NCBI GenBank assembly: GCA_947458985.1 | Contig: CANHBA010000049.1 | Coordinates: forward strand, 1 to 13,406 | DNA from: Flavobacteriales bacterium | Lineage (GTDB): Bacteria > Bacteroidota > Bacteroidia > Flavobacteriales_D > Crocinitomicaceae | DNA: 13,406 bases | Direction of reading: 5' to 3' | Part shown: positions 5,807 to 13,276 of the stretch, piece by piece | Layout: each line of letters opens with the position of its first letter | How positions within the stretch are numbered: the stretch's first letter is position 1 | The notes under the pieces: model-generated | Told to the model about the DNA's origin: nothing | The model's input: the letters and a program-made list of their open reading frames with translations, nothing else | The model's database searches: none | Translations under genes and position numbers: made by a program

Positions 5807-8800
5807 ATGGAACTCAACACCTTCATCAAAACCCTTGCCAAACATCCAGCACTAGATCGGAGTGCCGCTGCCTTGCAAACTGCCGCCGCCAGATTGCATT
5901 GGAAGGGCATGGTAGGTTCGGCCAAATCTCTACTATCCTTGATGGTAGCGCAGCAAGTTCCGGGCACCCATTTATTTATTCTTTCTGACAAAGAAGAGGC
6001 TGCTTATTTCCTCAACGACTTCGAGGGCCTTTTCCCCGAAGACAAACGCATTTTATTTTACCCCGCGTCATACAGGGTTCCTTACCAACAAGAGCAGACC
6101 GACAACTCAAATGTTGTTGCTAGAGCTGAGGTCTTAGAAAAGCTCAGTGACAAACAAAATACTTGGGTGGTTACCTATCCAGAAGCGCTTTTTGAGAAAA
6201 TTCCGACTAAAAAGAATTTGGTCAAACACACCATGCGCTTAGAGGTGGCCAAAACCTATAGCACCGATTTTCTAAATGAATTGCTTTTAGAATATCAGTT
6301 CGACCGCGTAGACTTCGTGTATGAGCCTGGTCAATTTTCCATCAGAGGCGGCATTTTGGATGTATTTTCTTTCGCCAACGAGCATCCTTTTCGGATCGAG
6401 TTTTTTGGTGATGAGGTAGAGAGTATCCGTACTTTTGATGCAGCCAGCCAGCTATCTATTGCCAGCCATCAATTTTTTAATGTCGTGCCCAATATTCAAT
6501 CTGGCCAAAGTTTAGAAATTCAAGAAACGCTACTCGGTTTTGTGGGTAGCCAGACCATTTGCTGGATGGCCGATGTACAACGCACTTATGACGTTTTGAA
6601 GCGCGAATACGAACGCGCCGTTGAAATCCATAGCAAACACGAGGGCCCTGTGCAGTATGCTTTGCCCCAAGACAAATTTGTATCGCATCTTGCTTTTGAA
6701 GAACAACTAGCCGCACACCGCGTCATAGAATACGGCCCTGTTTTTCATTTCAAGGCAAGCCACACCGAAGCCTTTGATTGCATTCCGCAACCAAGTTTCA
6801 ATAAAGATTTTGAGCGCCTCAACACCGATTTAAAAGCGCGTAAGGCCGAAGGTTTTCAAAACTTAATCTTCTCTAACCAACCGCGTCAGGTTGAACGTTT
6901 GTATCAAATTTTCAGTGACATCGGCGAAGAAGGTGAGTTCAGTGCATTGCCATTAGCGCTACACGAAGGATTCATCTTTCCATCGCTCAAATTGGTGTGC
7001 TACACCGATCACCAACTTTTTGAACGCTACCACCGTTTCCGTTTAAAAGAAGGATTCAAGCAAGCCAAGCAAGCGCTCACTCTCAAAGAAATTTACCAGC
7101 TTCAGAAAGGCGATTACGTTACCCATATTGACCACGGTGTTGGTCAGTTTTCTGGTTTGGAAACCATTGATGTCAATGGCAAACCCCAAGAAGCCATTCG
7201 TTTGGTCTATAAAGATGGAGACGTACTTTATGTGGGCATTCACTCCTTGCACCGCATTTCTAAGTTTACGGGTAAAGAGGGCAGTGCACCAACGCTCAAC
7301 AAACTTGGCACCCAAGCTTGGTCAAATCTAAAGAACAAGACTAAAAAGAAAATCAAAGAACTCGCGTTTGACCTCATCAAGCTTTACGCCCAAAGACGCA
7401 GCAAACCAGGGTTTTCGTTTACCCCAGATAGCTATTTGCAAAATGAGCTCGAGGCATCTTTCATGTTCGAAGACACCCCAGATCAGTACAAAGCAACCCA
7501 AGACATCAAACGCGACATGGAAGCTCCCCGACCTATGGACCGCTTGGTTTGTGGCGACGTCGGTTTTGGCAAAACAGAAGTAGCTATACGCGCAGCGTTC
7601 AAGGCGGTCACTGACTCCAAACAAGTGGCTGTTTTGGTCCCAACTACTATTTTGTCTTTACAACATTACCGCAGCTTTAAAGCCAGACTTTCTAGTTTCC
7701 CGGTTACCGTAGACTACATCAACCGCTTTAAATCGGCCAAAGAAATTACCGAAACCCTTAAGAAACTAGCGGCAGGTCAAATTGATATTTTAATTGGTAC
7801 GCATGCTTTGGTTGCTGAACGCGTTAAGTTCAAGGACCTCGGCCTCATGATCATCGACGAAGAACAAAAGTTTGGCGTTGCTGTCAAAGACAAACTCAAA
7901 ACACTCCGCACAACTGTAGATACGCTAACGCTTACCGCAACGCCAATTCCGCGCACCTTACAGTTCTCTTTAATGGGTGCCCGAGACCTCAGTATCATCA
8001 ATACACCGCCGCCAAATCGCCAGCCCGTATTGACCGATATCATTTCTTTCAACGAAGAACAAATCCGCGACGCCATTGCTTATGAAGTAGGGCGCGGCGG
8101 CCAAGTGTTTTTTGTCAACAACCGACTCTCGAATATCAAAGAATTGTCTGGCATGATCCAGCGCTTGTGTCCGGGTGTGCGCGTCGGAATCGGCCACGGC
8201 CAAATGGATGGCAAGCAACTCGAAAAAATCATGCTCGACTTCATAGAAGGTGCCTACGACGTTTTACTGGCTACCACCATCATTGAGTCGGGTATCGACA
8301 TCTCCAACGCCAATACCATCATCATCAACGATGCGCATCAATTTGGCTTAAGCGACCTCCATCAATTGCGCGGAAGGGTAGGGCGCAGCAACAAAAAAGG
8401 CTTTTGCTACCTCATTGCGCCCAAATTCAGCATCATGACCTCCGAGGCGCGCAAGCGTTTAGAAGCGCTAGTCCAATTCTCAGATTTAGGTTCGGGCTTC
8501 AATATTGCCATGAAAGACCTCGACATACGCGGTGCTGGCAACATGCTAGGCGGTGAGCAAAGTGGTTTTATTGCTGAAATTGGTTTTGAGATGTATCAAA
8601 AAATCCTCAACGAGGCCATGCAAGAGCTCCGCGAAAGCGAATACAAAGAACTTTTCGACGACCGCGTTACAGATCAGTTCAATGGTTTTGTCCAAGATTG
8701 TGTCTTCGAAACCGATATGGAAGTGCGCATTCCCGATCAATACGTCAATCAGGTGGCCGAGCGCTTGAGTTTGTACCAAGCCATGGACAACCTCAAAGAC

Positions 8801-9145
8801 AAAGAAGAGCTCGCTGCGTTTAGTTTGCAATTACAAGACCGCTTTGGCCCCTTACCAAAAGAGGTGAAGGAACTTTTGTTCTCCTTTGAATTGCGTTGGT
8901 TGGCCGAATCCATGGGCTTGGAGCGTTTGGTGCTCAAATCCGAAAAAATGGTGGGGCATTTTATTTCCAATCCACAGTCGCCCTTCTATGAAACAGATCA
9001 GTTTCAAGTTATTCTCAACAAAATTCTTTCTCAATCAACGGGTTACCGCCTAGTTCAAAAAGACGACAAATTGAGGTTAGTCATTGAACCAATCCGTCAT
9101 ATCAAGGACGCATTTGAGAAATTGCAAGCGCTTAAAGACAGCTAA
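5807..9145 (+). CDS. mfd: Transcription-repair coupling factor Mfd
   Basis: Mfd removes RNA polymerase stalled at DNA lesions and recruits the UvrABC excision system. The frame is open from 5678, but the protein most likely starts at the ATG at 5807 (MELNTFIKTLAKHP; 1112 residues). The preceding 43 codons have no Mfd similarity that I recognise and would span the likely promoter. Domains in order: UvrB-like N-terminal modules (about 1-330, including RIEFFGDEVESIR); the CarD-like RNA-polymerase-interacting domain (about 430-530, GDYVTHIDHGVGQF); a RecG-like translocase with Walker A GDVGFGKT (583-590) and the DEEQ box (684-687); motifs V-VI, TTIIESGIDI and QLRGRVGRS (about 823-860); the TRG segment IRGAGNMLGGEQSG (about 906-920); and the C-terminal D7 domain. 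All catalytic motifs are intact. Length is close to the E. coli protein (~1148). Confidence 0.97.
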   Translation: MELNTFIKTLAKHPALDRSAAALQTAAARLHWKGMVGSAKSLLSLMVAQQVPGTHLFILSDKEEAAYFLNDFEGLFPEDKRILFYPASYRVPYQQEQTDNSNVVARAEVLEKLSDKQNTWVVTYPEALFEKIPTKKNLVKHTMRLEVAKTYSTDFLNELLLEYQFDRVDFVYEPGQFSIRGGILDVFSFANEHPFRIEFFGDEVESIRTFDAASQLSIASHQFFNVVPNIQSGQSLEIQETLLGFVGSQTICWMADVQRTYDVLKREYERAVEIHSKHEGPVQYALPQDKFVSHLAFEEQLAAHRVIEYGPVFHFKASHTEAFDCIPQPSFNKDFERLNTDLKARKAEGFQNLIFSNQPRQVERLYQIFSDIGEEGEFSALPLALHEGFIFPSLKLVCYTDHQLFERYHRFRLKEGFKQAKQALTLKEIYQLQKGDYVTHIDHGVGQFSGLETIDVNGKPQEAIRLVYKDGDVLYVGIHSLHRISKFTGKEGSAPTLNKLGTQAWSNLKNKTKKKIKELAFDLIKLYAQRRSKPGFSFTPDSYLQNELEASFMFEDTPDQYKATQDIKRDMEAPRPMDRLVCGDVGFGKTEVAIRAAFKAVTDSKQVAVLVPTTILSLQHYRSFKARLSSFPVTVDYINRFKSAKEITETLKKLAAGQIDILIGTHALVAERVKFKDLGLMIIDEEQKFGVAVKDKLKTLRTTVDTLTLTATPIPRTLQFSLMGARDLSIINTPPPNRQPVLTDIISFNEEQIRDAIAYEVGRGGQVFFVNNRLSNIKELSGMIQRLCPGVRVGIGHGQMDGKQLEKIMLDFIEGAYDVLLATTIIESGIDISNANTIIINDAHQFGLSDLHQLRGRVGRSNKKGFCYLIAPKFSIMTSEARKRLEALVQFSDLGSGFNIAMKDLDIRGAGNMLGGEQSGFIAEIGFEMYQKILNEAMQELRESEYKELFDDRVTDQFNGFVQDCVFETDMEVRIPDQYVNQVAERLSLYQAMDNLKDKEELAAFSLQLQDRFGPLPKEVKELLFSFELRWLAESMGLERLVLKSEKMVGHFISNPQSPFYETDQFQVILNKILSQSTGYRLVQKDDKLRLVIEPIRHIKDAFEKLQALKDS

Positions 9146-9264
9146 AAAGCTAGTCCTACCCGCGTAAATTGTGTTTACTTGACCTACGTTAAGAGATATT
9201 TAACTGCTTTGTTGCAACTTTGTACCCATTCAATTGTTTAAACAGTAACCTTAAAATTTTAAAA
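9146..9264 (+). promoter_or_regulatory. Upstream region of the YceI operon, with a near-consensus -7 element
   Basis: This 119-bp gap separates mfd from the first YceI gene. CAACTTTG at 9215-9222 differs from TAnnTTTG only at the first base and would give a leader of about 40 nt. A perfect 10-bp palindrome, TGTTTAAACA (9235-9244), lies just downstream, where a repressor could bind, followed by an AT-only palindrome TTAAAATTTTAA (9251-9262). No strong intrinsic terminator for mfd is visible. The promoter and operator roles are inference from position. Confidence 0.3.
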
Positions 9265-9837
9265 ATGAAAAACGTAGTTATCGGTTTTGTAGGCGCTTTT
9301 GCCTTGTTCTCTTTTGTTGCTTCACAAGCTGGTCTTTGGTCAGTAGATGGTGCACACTCCCGTTTGGGCTTTACCATTCTTCATAATGGCATCACTAATG
9401 TTCATGGAAATTTCGATAAGTTCACCATGGAAGTGACCACACCTAACGAAGATTTCAACGGTGCAACCATCGTTTTAAATGCAGAAGCAGCATCTGTAAA
9501 CACAGGTATCGAAGCTCGCGACAACCACTTGCGTACAGCAGATTGTTTTGATGCAGAAAAATTTCCAGCAATCTCTTTTAAAAGTACTGCTGTAAAAGAA
9601 ACCAAAACAAAAGGAACTTACACAGTAGAAGGCGACCTTACTATGCACGGTGTTACTAAAAAAGTAGTTTTCAATGGTGTACACACCGGAAACAGCAAAA
9701 ACTACAAAGGCACAGCAGTGGCAGGCTTGCAAATTAGCGGTGCTGTGAAGCGCTCTGAGTTTGGAATGGGTGAAGTAAGCCCAGGTTTAGCTGATGAGGT
9801 GAAACTTGTTGCTGATTTAGAAGTTGTAAAAAACTAA
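9265..9837 (+). CDS. YceI family periplasmic protein (first copy)
   Basis: The chosen start is the ATG at 9265, giving 190 residues with a clear signal peptide (KNVVIGFVGAFALFSFVASQA, cleavage near residue 22). An upstream in-frame ATG at 9220 would add 15 residues without a signal-like pattern and would overlap the promoter region. The mature part opens with WSVDGAHSRLGFTILHNG (from W25), the classic YceI start with D-x-x-HS, and later has AEKFPAISFKS and LTMHGVTKKV, both hallmark motifs. YceI proteins are lipocalin-like beta-barrels that bind polyisoprenoid or other amphiphilic ligands in the periplasm; the physiological role is mostly unsettled. The gene is first in a probable three-gene operon, 4 bp before a second YceI gene. 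Confidence 0.92.
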   Translation: MKNVVIGFVGAFALFSFVASQAGLWSVDGAHSRLGFTILHNGITNVHGNFDKFTMEVTTPNEDFNGATIVLNAEAASVNTGIEARDNHLRTADCFDAEKFPAISFKSTAVKETKTKGTYTVEGDLTMHGVTKKVVFNGVHTGNSKNYKGTAVAGLQISGAVKRSEFGMGEVSPGLADEVKLVADLEVVKN

Positions 9838-9841
9838 GCAA

Positions 9842-10363
9842 ATGAAAAGCAACTTCTTTTTCTTCTTTGTTTTAGCTGCATTTACAAGCTTTGCGCAACA
9901 ATATAAACTTGCCGACGGCTTCAAAATTTCGTTTACAAATGCTGATGTTAGTGGCACTTTCGATGCGCTTACTACGCCTTCTTTAGTTTTTGACGAAACC
10001 AAACTGGCGAGTTCAAAGCTGAGTTTTAAAATTGAAGTTGCCTCTATCAATACTGGAAATGGTTTGCAGAACAAGCATGCCCGCGGCGAAGAATGGTTCA
10101 ATGCTGAGAAATACCCTTATATCGAATTTACTTCTTCAAAGATCGAAAAGACGAGTGAGGGCTACAAAGCAACGGGCAAATTACAAATGCATGGCGTCAC
10201 CAAAGAAATCAGCATTCCATTTACTTTTACTAAAAAAGGTTCGAAAGGAACTTTTAATGCTAAATTCAGCGTAGACCGCTCTGATTATCAAGTAGGCAAA
10301 AAGAATGGTGGTGTTGCTGAAACCATTAAAATTACAGCAACAATACCTGTCATTAAAAAATAG
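9842..10363 (+). CDS. YceI family periplasmic protein (second, divergent copy)
   Basis: This 173-residue protein has a Phe-rich signal peptide (SNFFFFFVLAAFTSFAQ, cleavage near residue 18-19). It shares the YceI motifs WFNAEKYPYIEFTSSK and LQMHGVTKEI with the preceding gene, but the N-terminal strand reads YKLADGFKISFTNADVSGTF, with no D-x-x-HS or following His. It is therefore a diverged paralogue and not a recent duplicate; the ligand pocket entrance probably differs. It begins 4 bp after the first YceI gene and ends 4 bp before the membrane-protein gene, so the three are likely one transcript. Function is inferred only at the level of a periplasmic lipocalin-like binding protein. Confidence 0.88.
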   Translation: MKSNFFFFFVLAAFTSFAQQYKLADGFKISFTNADVSGTFDALTTPSLVFDETKLASSKLSFKIEVASINTGNGLQNKHARGEEWFNAEKYPYIEFTSSKIEKTSEGYKATGKLQMHGVTKEISIPFTFTKKGSKGTFNAKFSVDRSDYQVGKKNGGVAETIKITATIPVIKK

Positions 10364-10367
10364 ACTC

Positions 10368-10751
10368 ATGATCCGCGCACTTACTTTTGGCTTTATAATT
10401 GCTACACTTTCCTCTGTTGTTATCGGATTTTTCTTGAATTATTTCTATGCATTTGAGTTCGATGAAACCGTAAAAATACTTCCTATTTGGAAGGTGGTAT
10501 TGGTTTATTTTATTGTCGCAATGGTACTCACTATTGCTGCTTTCTTCATTGAGCAGAAGTGGCAAAATAAGGGTCTTTTTGCCCTTAATGCCTTGCTGAG
10601 TTTTTTCGTGGTGGCAGCAATGGGTTTTCCGTTGAAGTATACAAATACAGAAATAGATACAACATTTCTTCCAATCGTTGCTATTCCGTGTTTATTTGTT
10701 TTACCTCTAATCTGGATGTCATTTCAACCACTTCTTTTTTCTAAGAAATAA
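10368..10751 (+). CDS. Small four-helix inner-membrane protein of unknown function
   Basis: I do not recognise this family. The start ATG at 10368 (MIRALTFGF) lies 4 bp after the second YceI stop; an upstream in-frame ATG at 10305 would lie inside that gene and add 21 residues with no clear role. The 127-residue product has four hydrophobic segments, at about residues 4-24, 41-63, 70-88 and 100-122. Loops carry FEFDETVK and TNTEIDTT. It contains no histidine, so it is not a cytochrome b561-type haem protein, although such proteins often accompany YceI genes elsewhere. Its place as last gene before a strong terminator, with matching 4-bp spacers, suggests that it works with the two YceI proteins, perhaps in moving or making their lipid ligand (speculative). 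Confidence 0.75.
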   Translation: MIRALTFGFIIATLSSVVIGFFLNYFYAFEFDETVKILPIWKVVLVYFIVAMVLTIAAFFIEQKWQNKGLFALNALLSFFVVAAMGFPLKYTNTEIDTTFLPIVAIPCLFVLPLIWMSFQPLLFSKK

Positions 10752-10773
10752 GCTTTTTTTGGCACAAATCTTG

Positions 10774-10801
10774 AAAGGATGCTTCGGCATCCTTTTTTTT
10801 T
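10774..10801 (+). terminator. Strong intrinsic terminator of the YceI operon
   Basis: A 9-bp perfect stem (AAAGGATGC, 10774-10782, pairing with GCATCCTTT, 10787-10795) is closed by a TTCG tetraloop in the extra-stable C(UUCG)G context. A run of nine T (10793-10801) overlaps and follows the stem. It lies 22 bp after the membrane-protein stop. The minus-strand reading lacks a long T run, so it should act mainly in the plus direction. Confidence 0.92.
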
Positions 10802-10823
10802 GAAAAAAACTGCCAAAAAGCAC

Positions 10824-10839
10824 AACGAAATTCTTCGTT
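10824..10839. repeat. Short inverted repeat upstream of the surface-protein gene
   Basis: AACGAA and TTCGTT form a perfect 6-bp inverted repeat around a 4-nt spacer, 13 bp before the ATG at 10853. It could be an operator or a 5' leader hairpin near the ribosome entry site. No TAnnTTTG element is visible in the short gap between the terminator and this gene, so the promoter is unassigned. Confidence 0.3.
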
Positions 10840-10852
10840 TTACGTTAATAAA

Positions 10853-13276
10853 ATGATGTTGCAGCGCATAAGCATTTGGCTATTCTTTATCGGGATTTTT
10901 CTTCCTCAGATTTCGCGCGCACAACTAATTACCAATAATTCTCTGAACCCGCAGGGCTTGGTTCAAAATATCCTTCTTGGCAATGGCGTAACGGTCTCGA
11001 ACGTCACCTACAACGGAAGCCCCGTTGCCATAGCACAGTTTACGGCAGCCAATACGACCCTTGGCATCAACAGCGGAATTGTCATGACCACGGGCACCAC
11101 CTTGCCAAACGGCGATGGCCCGCAGGGCCCAAATGATGCATCGGGTGCAGGGGTCGACAACAACATGGGTGGTTTCAATTTACTTACCCAAGCCATTCAA
11201 GGCACCCAAACTTACAACGCGGCTATCTTAGAGTTTGACTTCATTCCCTATGCAGACACCGTTCGTTTTAAATATGTTTTTGGCTCAGATGAATACCCAG
11301 AATTTGCGCCACCCAACAACACGACCTACAACGATGTTTTTGGTTTTTTTATCTCAGGCCCAGGCATTACAGGCTTTCAGAATATAGCCAAGCTCCCAAA
11401 TGGCGCGGTGGTTTCGATCAATAACGTAAATACCATTACCAACCCGTTCTATTTCGTCAACAATGGCGATGGCAATACGGCGCCTTATAACTTGAGCCCA
11501 CAATATATTCAGTACGATGGCTTCACTAAGGTTTTAGAAGCCATTTCGCAGGTGCAATGTGGCCAAACGTATCACTTAATTTTAGCCATTGCCGATGTTG
11601 GCGACGGTCAATGGGACTCCGGCATCTTTTTGGAAGCCAATAGCCTTTCCACAATTACACCTGTAGAGATTGAACATACGCTCTCGCAGCAAGTTTTTGC
11701 CAACCCAGATTGGATGGCAGAGGGTTGTGTCACAACAACCGTTACGCTTACGCGTCAGTCCAATCTCAATCAAAACCTGACCATTCCTGTACAACTCAGC
11801 GGTACGGCCACCAACGGCGTTGATTACAGCGGTATTCCAGCCAGTATTAATTTTCCTCCTGGGCAAACCACCGTTAGTTTCAATATCCAATCTTTGACCG
11901 ACGCCTTAGTAGAAGGCCTTGAAACCCTCACATTAACTTTTCCAATAACGGATCCTTGTGGCAACATAACGCCCCTTGTACTCGACCTCTGGATCCAAGA
12001 CAACCAACCCATGCAAGTGACATTAACGAGTTCACCTATCACTTGTCCTGGCGACCCTGTCACCATTAATTCTCAGATCAGTGGCGGAGTTCAGCCCTAT
12101 ACCTATCAATGGAGTACGGGTCAAAATACCGGAAGCATTACGTTTGCACCGGCAACTTCTCAAACTGTATGGCTAGCCGTCAGCGACGCCTGTACGGGTA
12201 TTCCGGCTTATGACACTATCTTGGTTTCAGTTCCAGTACTGAGCCCCTTGTCCATTTTAACGAGCCCTGACATCACCGAAATTTGTCCATTCATTCCTGC
12301 AACATTAGGCGTTCAGGTAAGTGGAGGCTCGGGTCAGTATACCTATTTATGGACAACCAACAACGTGCTAAGTAGTACAACAGATTCTTTATTAGTGAAT
12401 CCGGGAAGTTCAAGTATGTACCTAATTACAGTCACTGACAATTGTGGCAATACCATTCAAGATAGCATCAGCTACACCATACTGAGTCCGCCACTTGTTT
12501 TGCAAACCAATGGTCCTTTCCAAATTTGTCCGGGCGACAGCGTAACTCTTTTGGTTACAGCAAGTGGCGGCTATGGCAACTACTATTACAGTTGGTCCAC
12601 AACAGAAACCACACCTCAAATTACCGTAGCACCACAAAATTCCACCTCTTATTTTGTCCAGGTAAGTGACGAATGTCAAACATTTAGCGTAACGGCTGTA
12701 GCAATGGTTCAGGTCGTCAAGCCTTTGGCTAATTTCTATATCATGAGCCAAGATCCAATGCAAGGTCTGCCTGTTCAATTTGCGAATGCCTCTTTGAATG
12801 CGTGGTCCTATACATGGGCTTTTGGCGATGGTAACGGCTCATTTTTGGTCAATCCGACCCATACTTATACACAACCAGGCGCTTATGAAATTACGCTCAT
12901 TGCCACTAATCAGGAAGGTTGTATCGATAGTATTTCTAAATGGATTGACATCTCGCCCGAACGCACCACAACCGGTTCTGAAATTTCGCCCACCTTTAGC
13001 TTATCGACTACAAAAAACAAACTTTGGTCGAGCTGTGAGATTTCGAAGAGTGTTGAGCCGGTTGCGCTATTCACCATCAATCCAGCATTGTTTTTACTGT
13101 CGGCATCGTCAGAAAAACGTTGTGCCGCATCTTCAAAACTGATTGATCCCAAACGAATTTGCTGTAAGATACTGTCGAGTTTAATCCGTGCTTTATCTAA
13201 ATCTTCGGGTGAGGCTTTGGGTGCCATCAGGATGTGGCGCACATTGATGAGTTCTCCTCTTCGCTCTATCAATTGA
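10853..13276 (+). CDS. Choice-of-anchor L / Ig-like / PKD secreted surface protein, 3' end replaced
   Basis: A secreted multidomain protein. It starts MMLQRISIWLFF with a signal peptide ending near SRAQ (residue 24). Domains: choice-of-anchor L (about 25-268), with VFGSDEYPEF (about 142-151) and DVFGFFISGPGITG as hallmarks; a Calx-beta-like segment (about 268-388, with GTATNGVDYSGIPA); three Ig-like repeats of ~80 residues (about 389-624), each with a Cys-Pro start (TCPGDP, ICPFIP, ICPGDS) and a late SD/TD-x-C; and a PKD domain (about 625-702, TWAFGDGNG then GAYEITLIATN). Such proteins in Bacteroidota normally continue into a gliding-motility/type IX C-terminal sorting domain. Here, after residue ~702 (base ~12958), the frame merely reads the antisense of surA up to a chance stop at 13276. 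The true gene is therefore truncated, and the product would probably not be sorted to the surface. Two adjacent ATGs (10853, 10856) are possible starts. Confidence 0.8.
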   Translation: MMLQRISIWLFFIGIFLPQISRAQLITNNSLNPQGLVQNILLGNGVTVSNVTYNGSPVAIAQFTAANTTLGINSGIVMTTGTTLPNGDGPQGPNDASGAGVDNNMGGFNLLTQAIQGTQTYNAAILEFDFIPYADTVRFKYVFGSDEYPEFAPPNNTTYNDVFGFFISGPGITGFQNIAKLPNGAVVSINNVNTITNPFYFVNNGDGNTAPYNLSPQYIQYDGFTKVLEAISQVQCGQTYHLILAIADVGDGQWDSGIFLEANSLSTITPVEIEHTLSQQVFANPDWMAEGCVTTTVTLTRQSNLNQNLTIPVQLSGTATNGVDYSGIPASINFPPGQTTVSFNIQSLTDALVEGLETLTLTFPITDPCGNITPLVLDLWIQDNQPMQVTLTSSPITCPGDPVTINSQISGGVQPYTYQWSTGQNTGSITFAPATSQTVWLAVSDACTGIPAYDTILVSVPVLSPLSILTSPDITEICPFIPATLGVQVSGGSGQYTYLWTTNNVLSSTTDSLLVNPGSSSMYLITVTDNCGNTIQDSISYTILSPPLVLQTNGPFQICPGDSVTLLVTASGGYGNYYYSWSTTETTPQITVAPQNSTSYFVQVSDECQTFSVTAVAMVQVVKPLANFYIMSQDPMQGLPVQFANASLNAWSYTWAFGDGNGSFLVNPTHTYTQPGAYEITLIATNQEGCIDSISKWIDISPERTTTGSEISPTFSLSTTKNKLWSSCEISKSVEPVALFTINPALFLLSASSEKRCAASSKLIDPKRICCKILSSLIRALSKSSGEALGAIRMWRTLMSSPLRSIN

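Noticed and set aside
7043..8076. Antisense open frames of 80-100 codons across mfd
   Set aside because: Shadow frames of a conserved gene; their sequences show no recognisable motif and no promoter.
9138..9149. Possible mfd terminator, AGCT-AAAA-AGCT
   Set aside because: Only a 4-bp stem with no T run after it; too weak to call an intrinsic terminator.
9220..9264. Upstream ATG at 9220 as start of the first YceI gene
   Set aside because: It adds 15 residues ahead of a clean signal peptide and lies in the probable promoter; 9265 is the better start.
12053..12720. Possible DNA-level tandem repeats in the Ig-like region of the surface protein
   Set aside because: The repeats are visible at protein level (Cys-Pro start, SGG, late Cys) but the DNA has diverged too far to call nucleotide repeats.
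12798..13142. A second plus-strand frame of 114 codons crossing the 12960 junction
   Set aside because: It is out of frame with the PKD domain on the left and antisense to SurA on the right; no protein similarity is visible.
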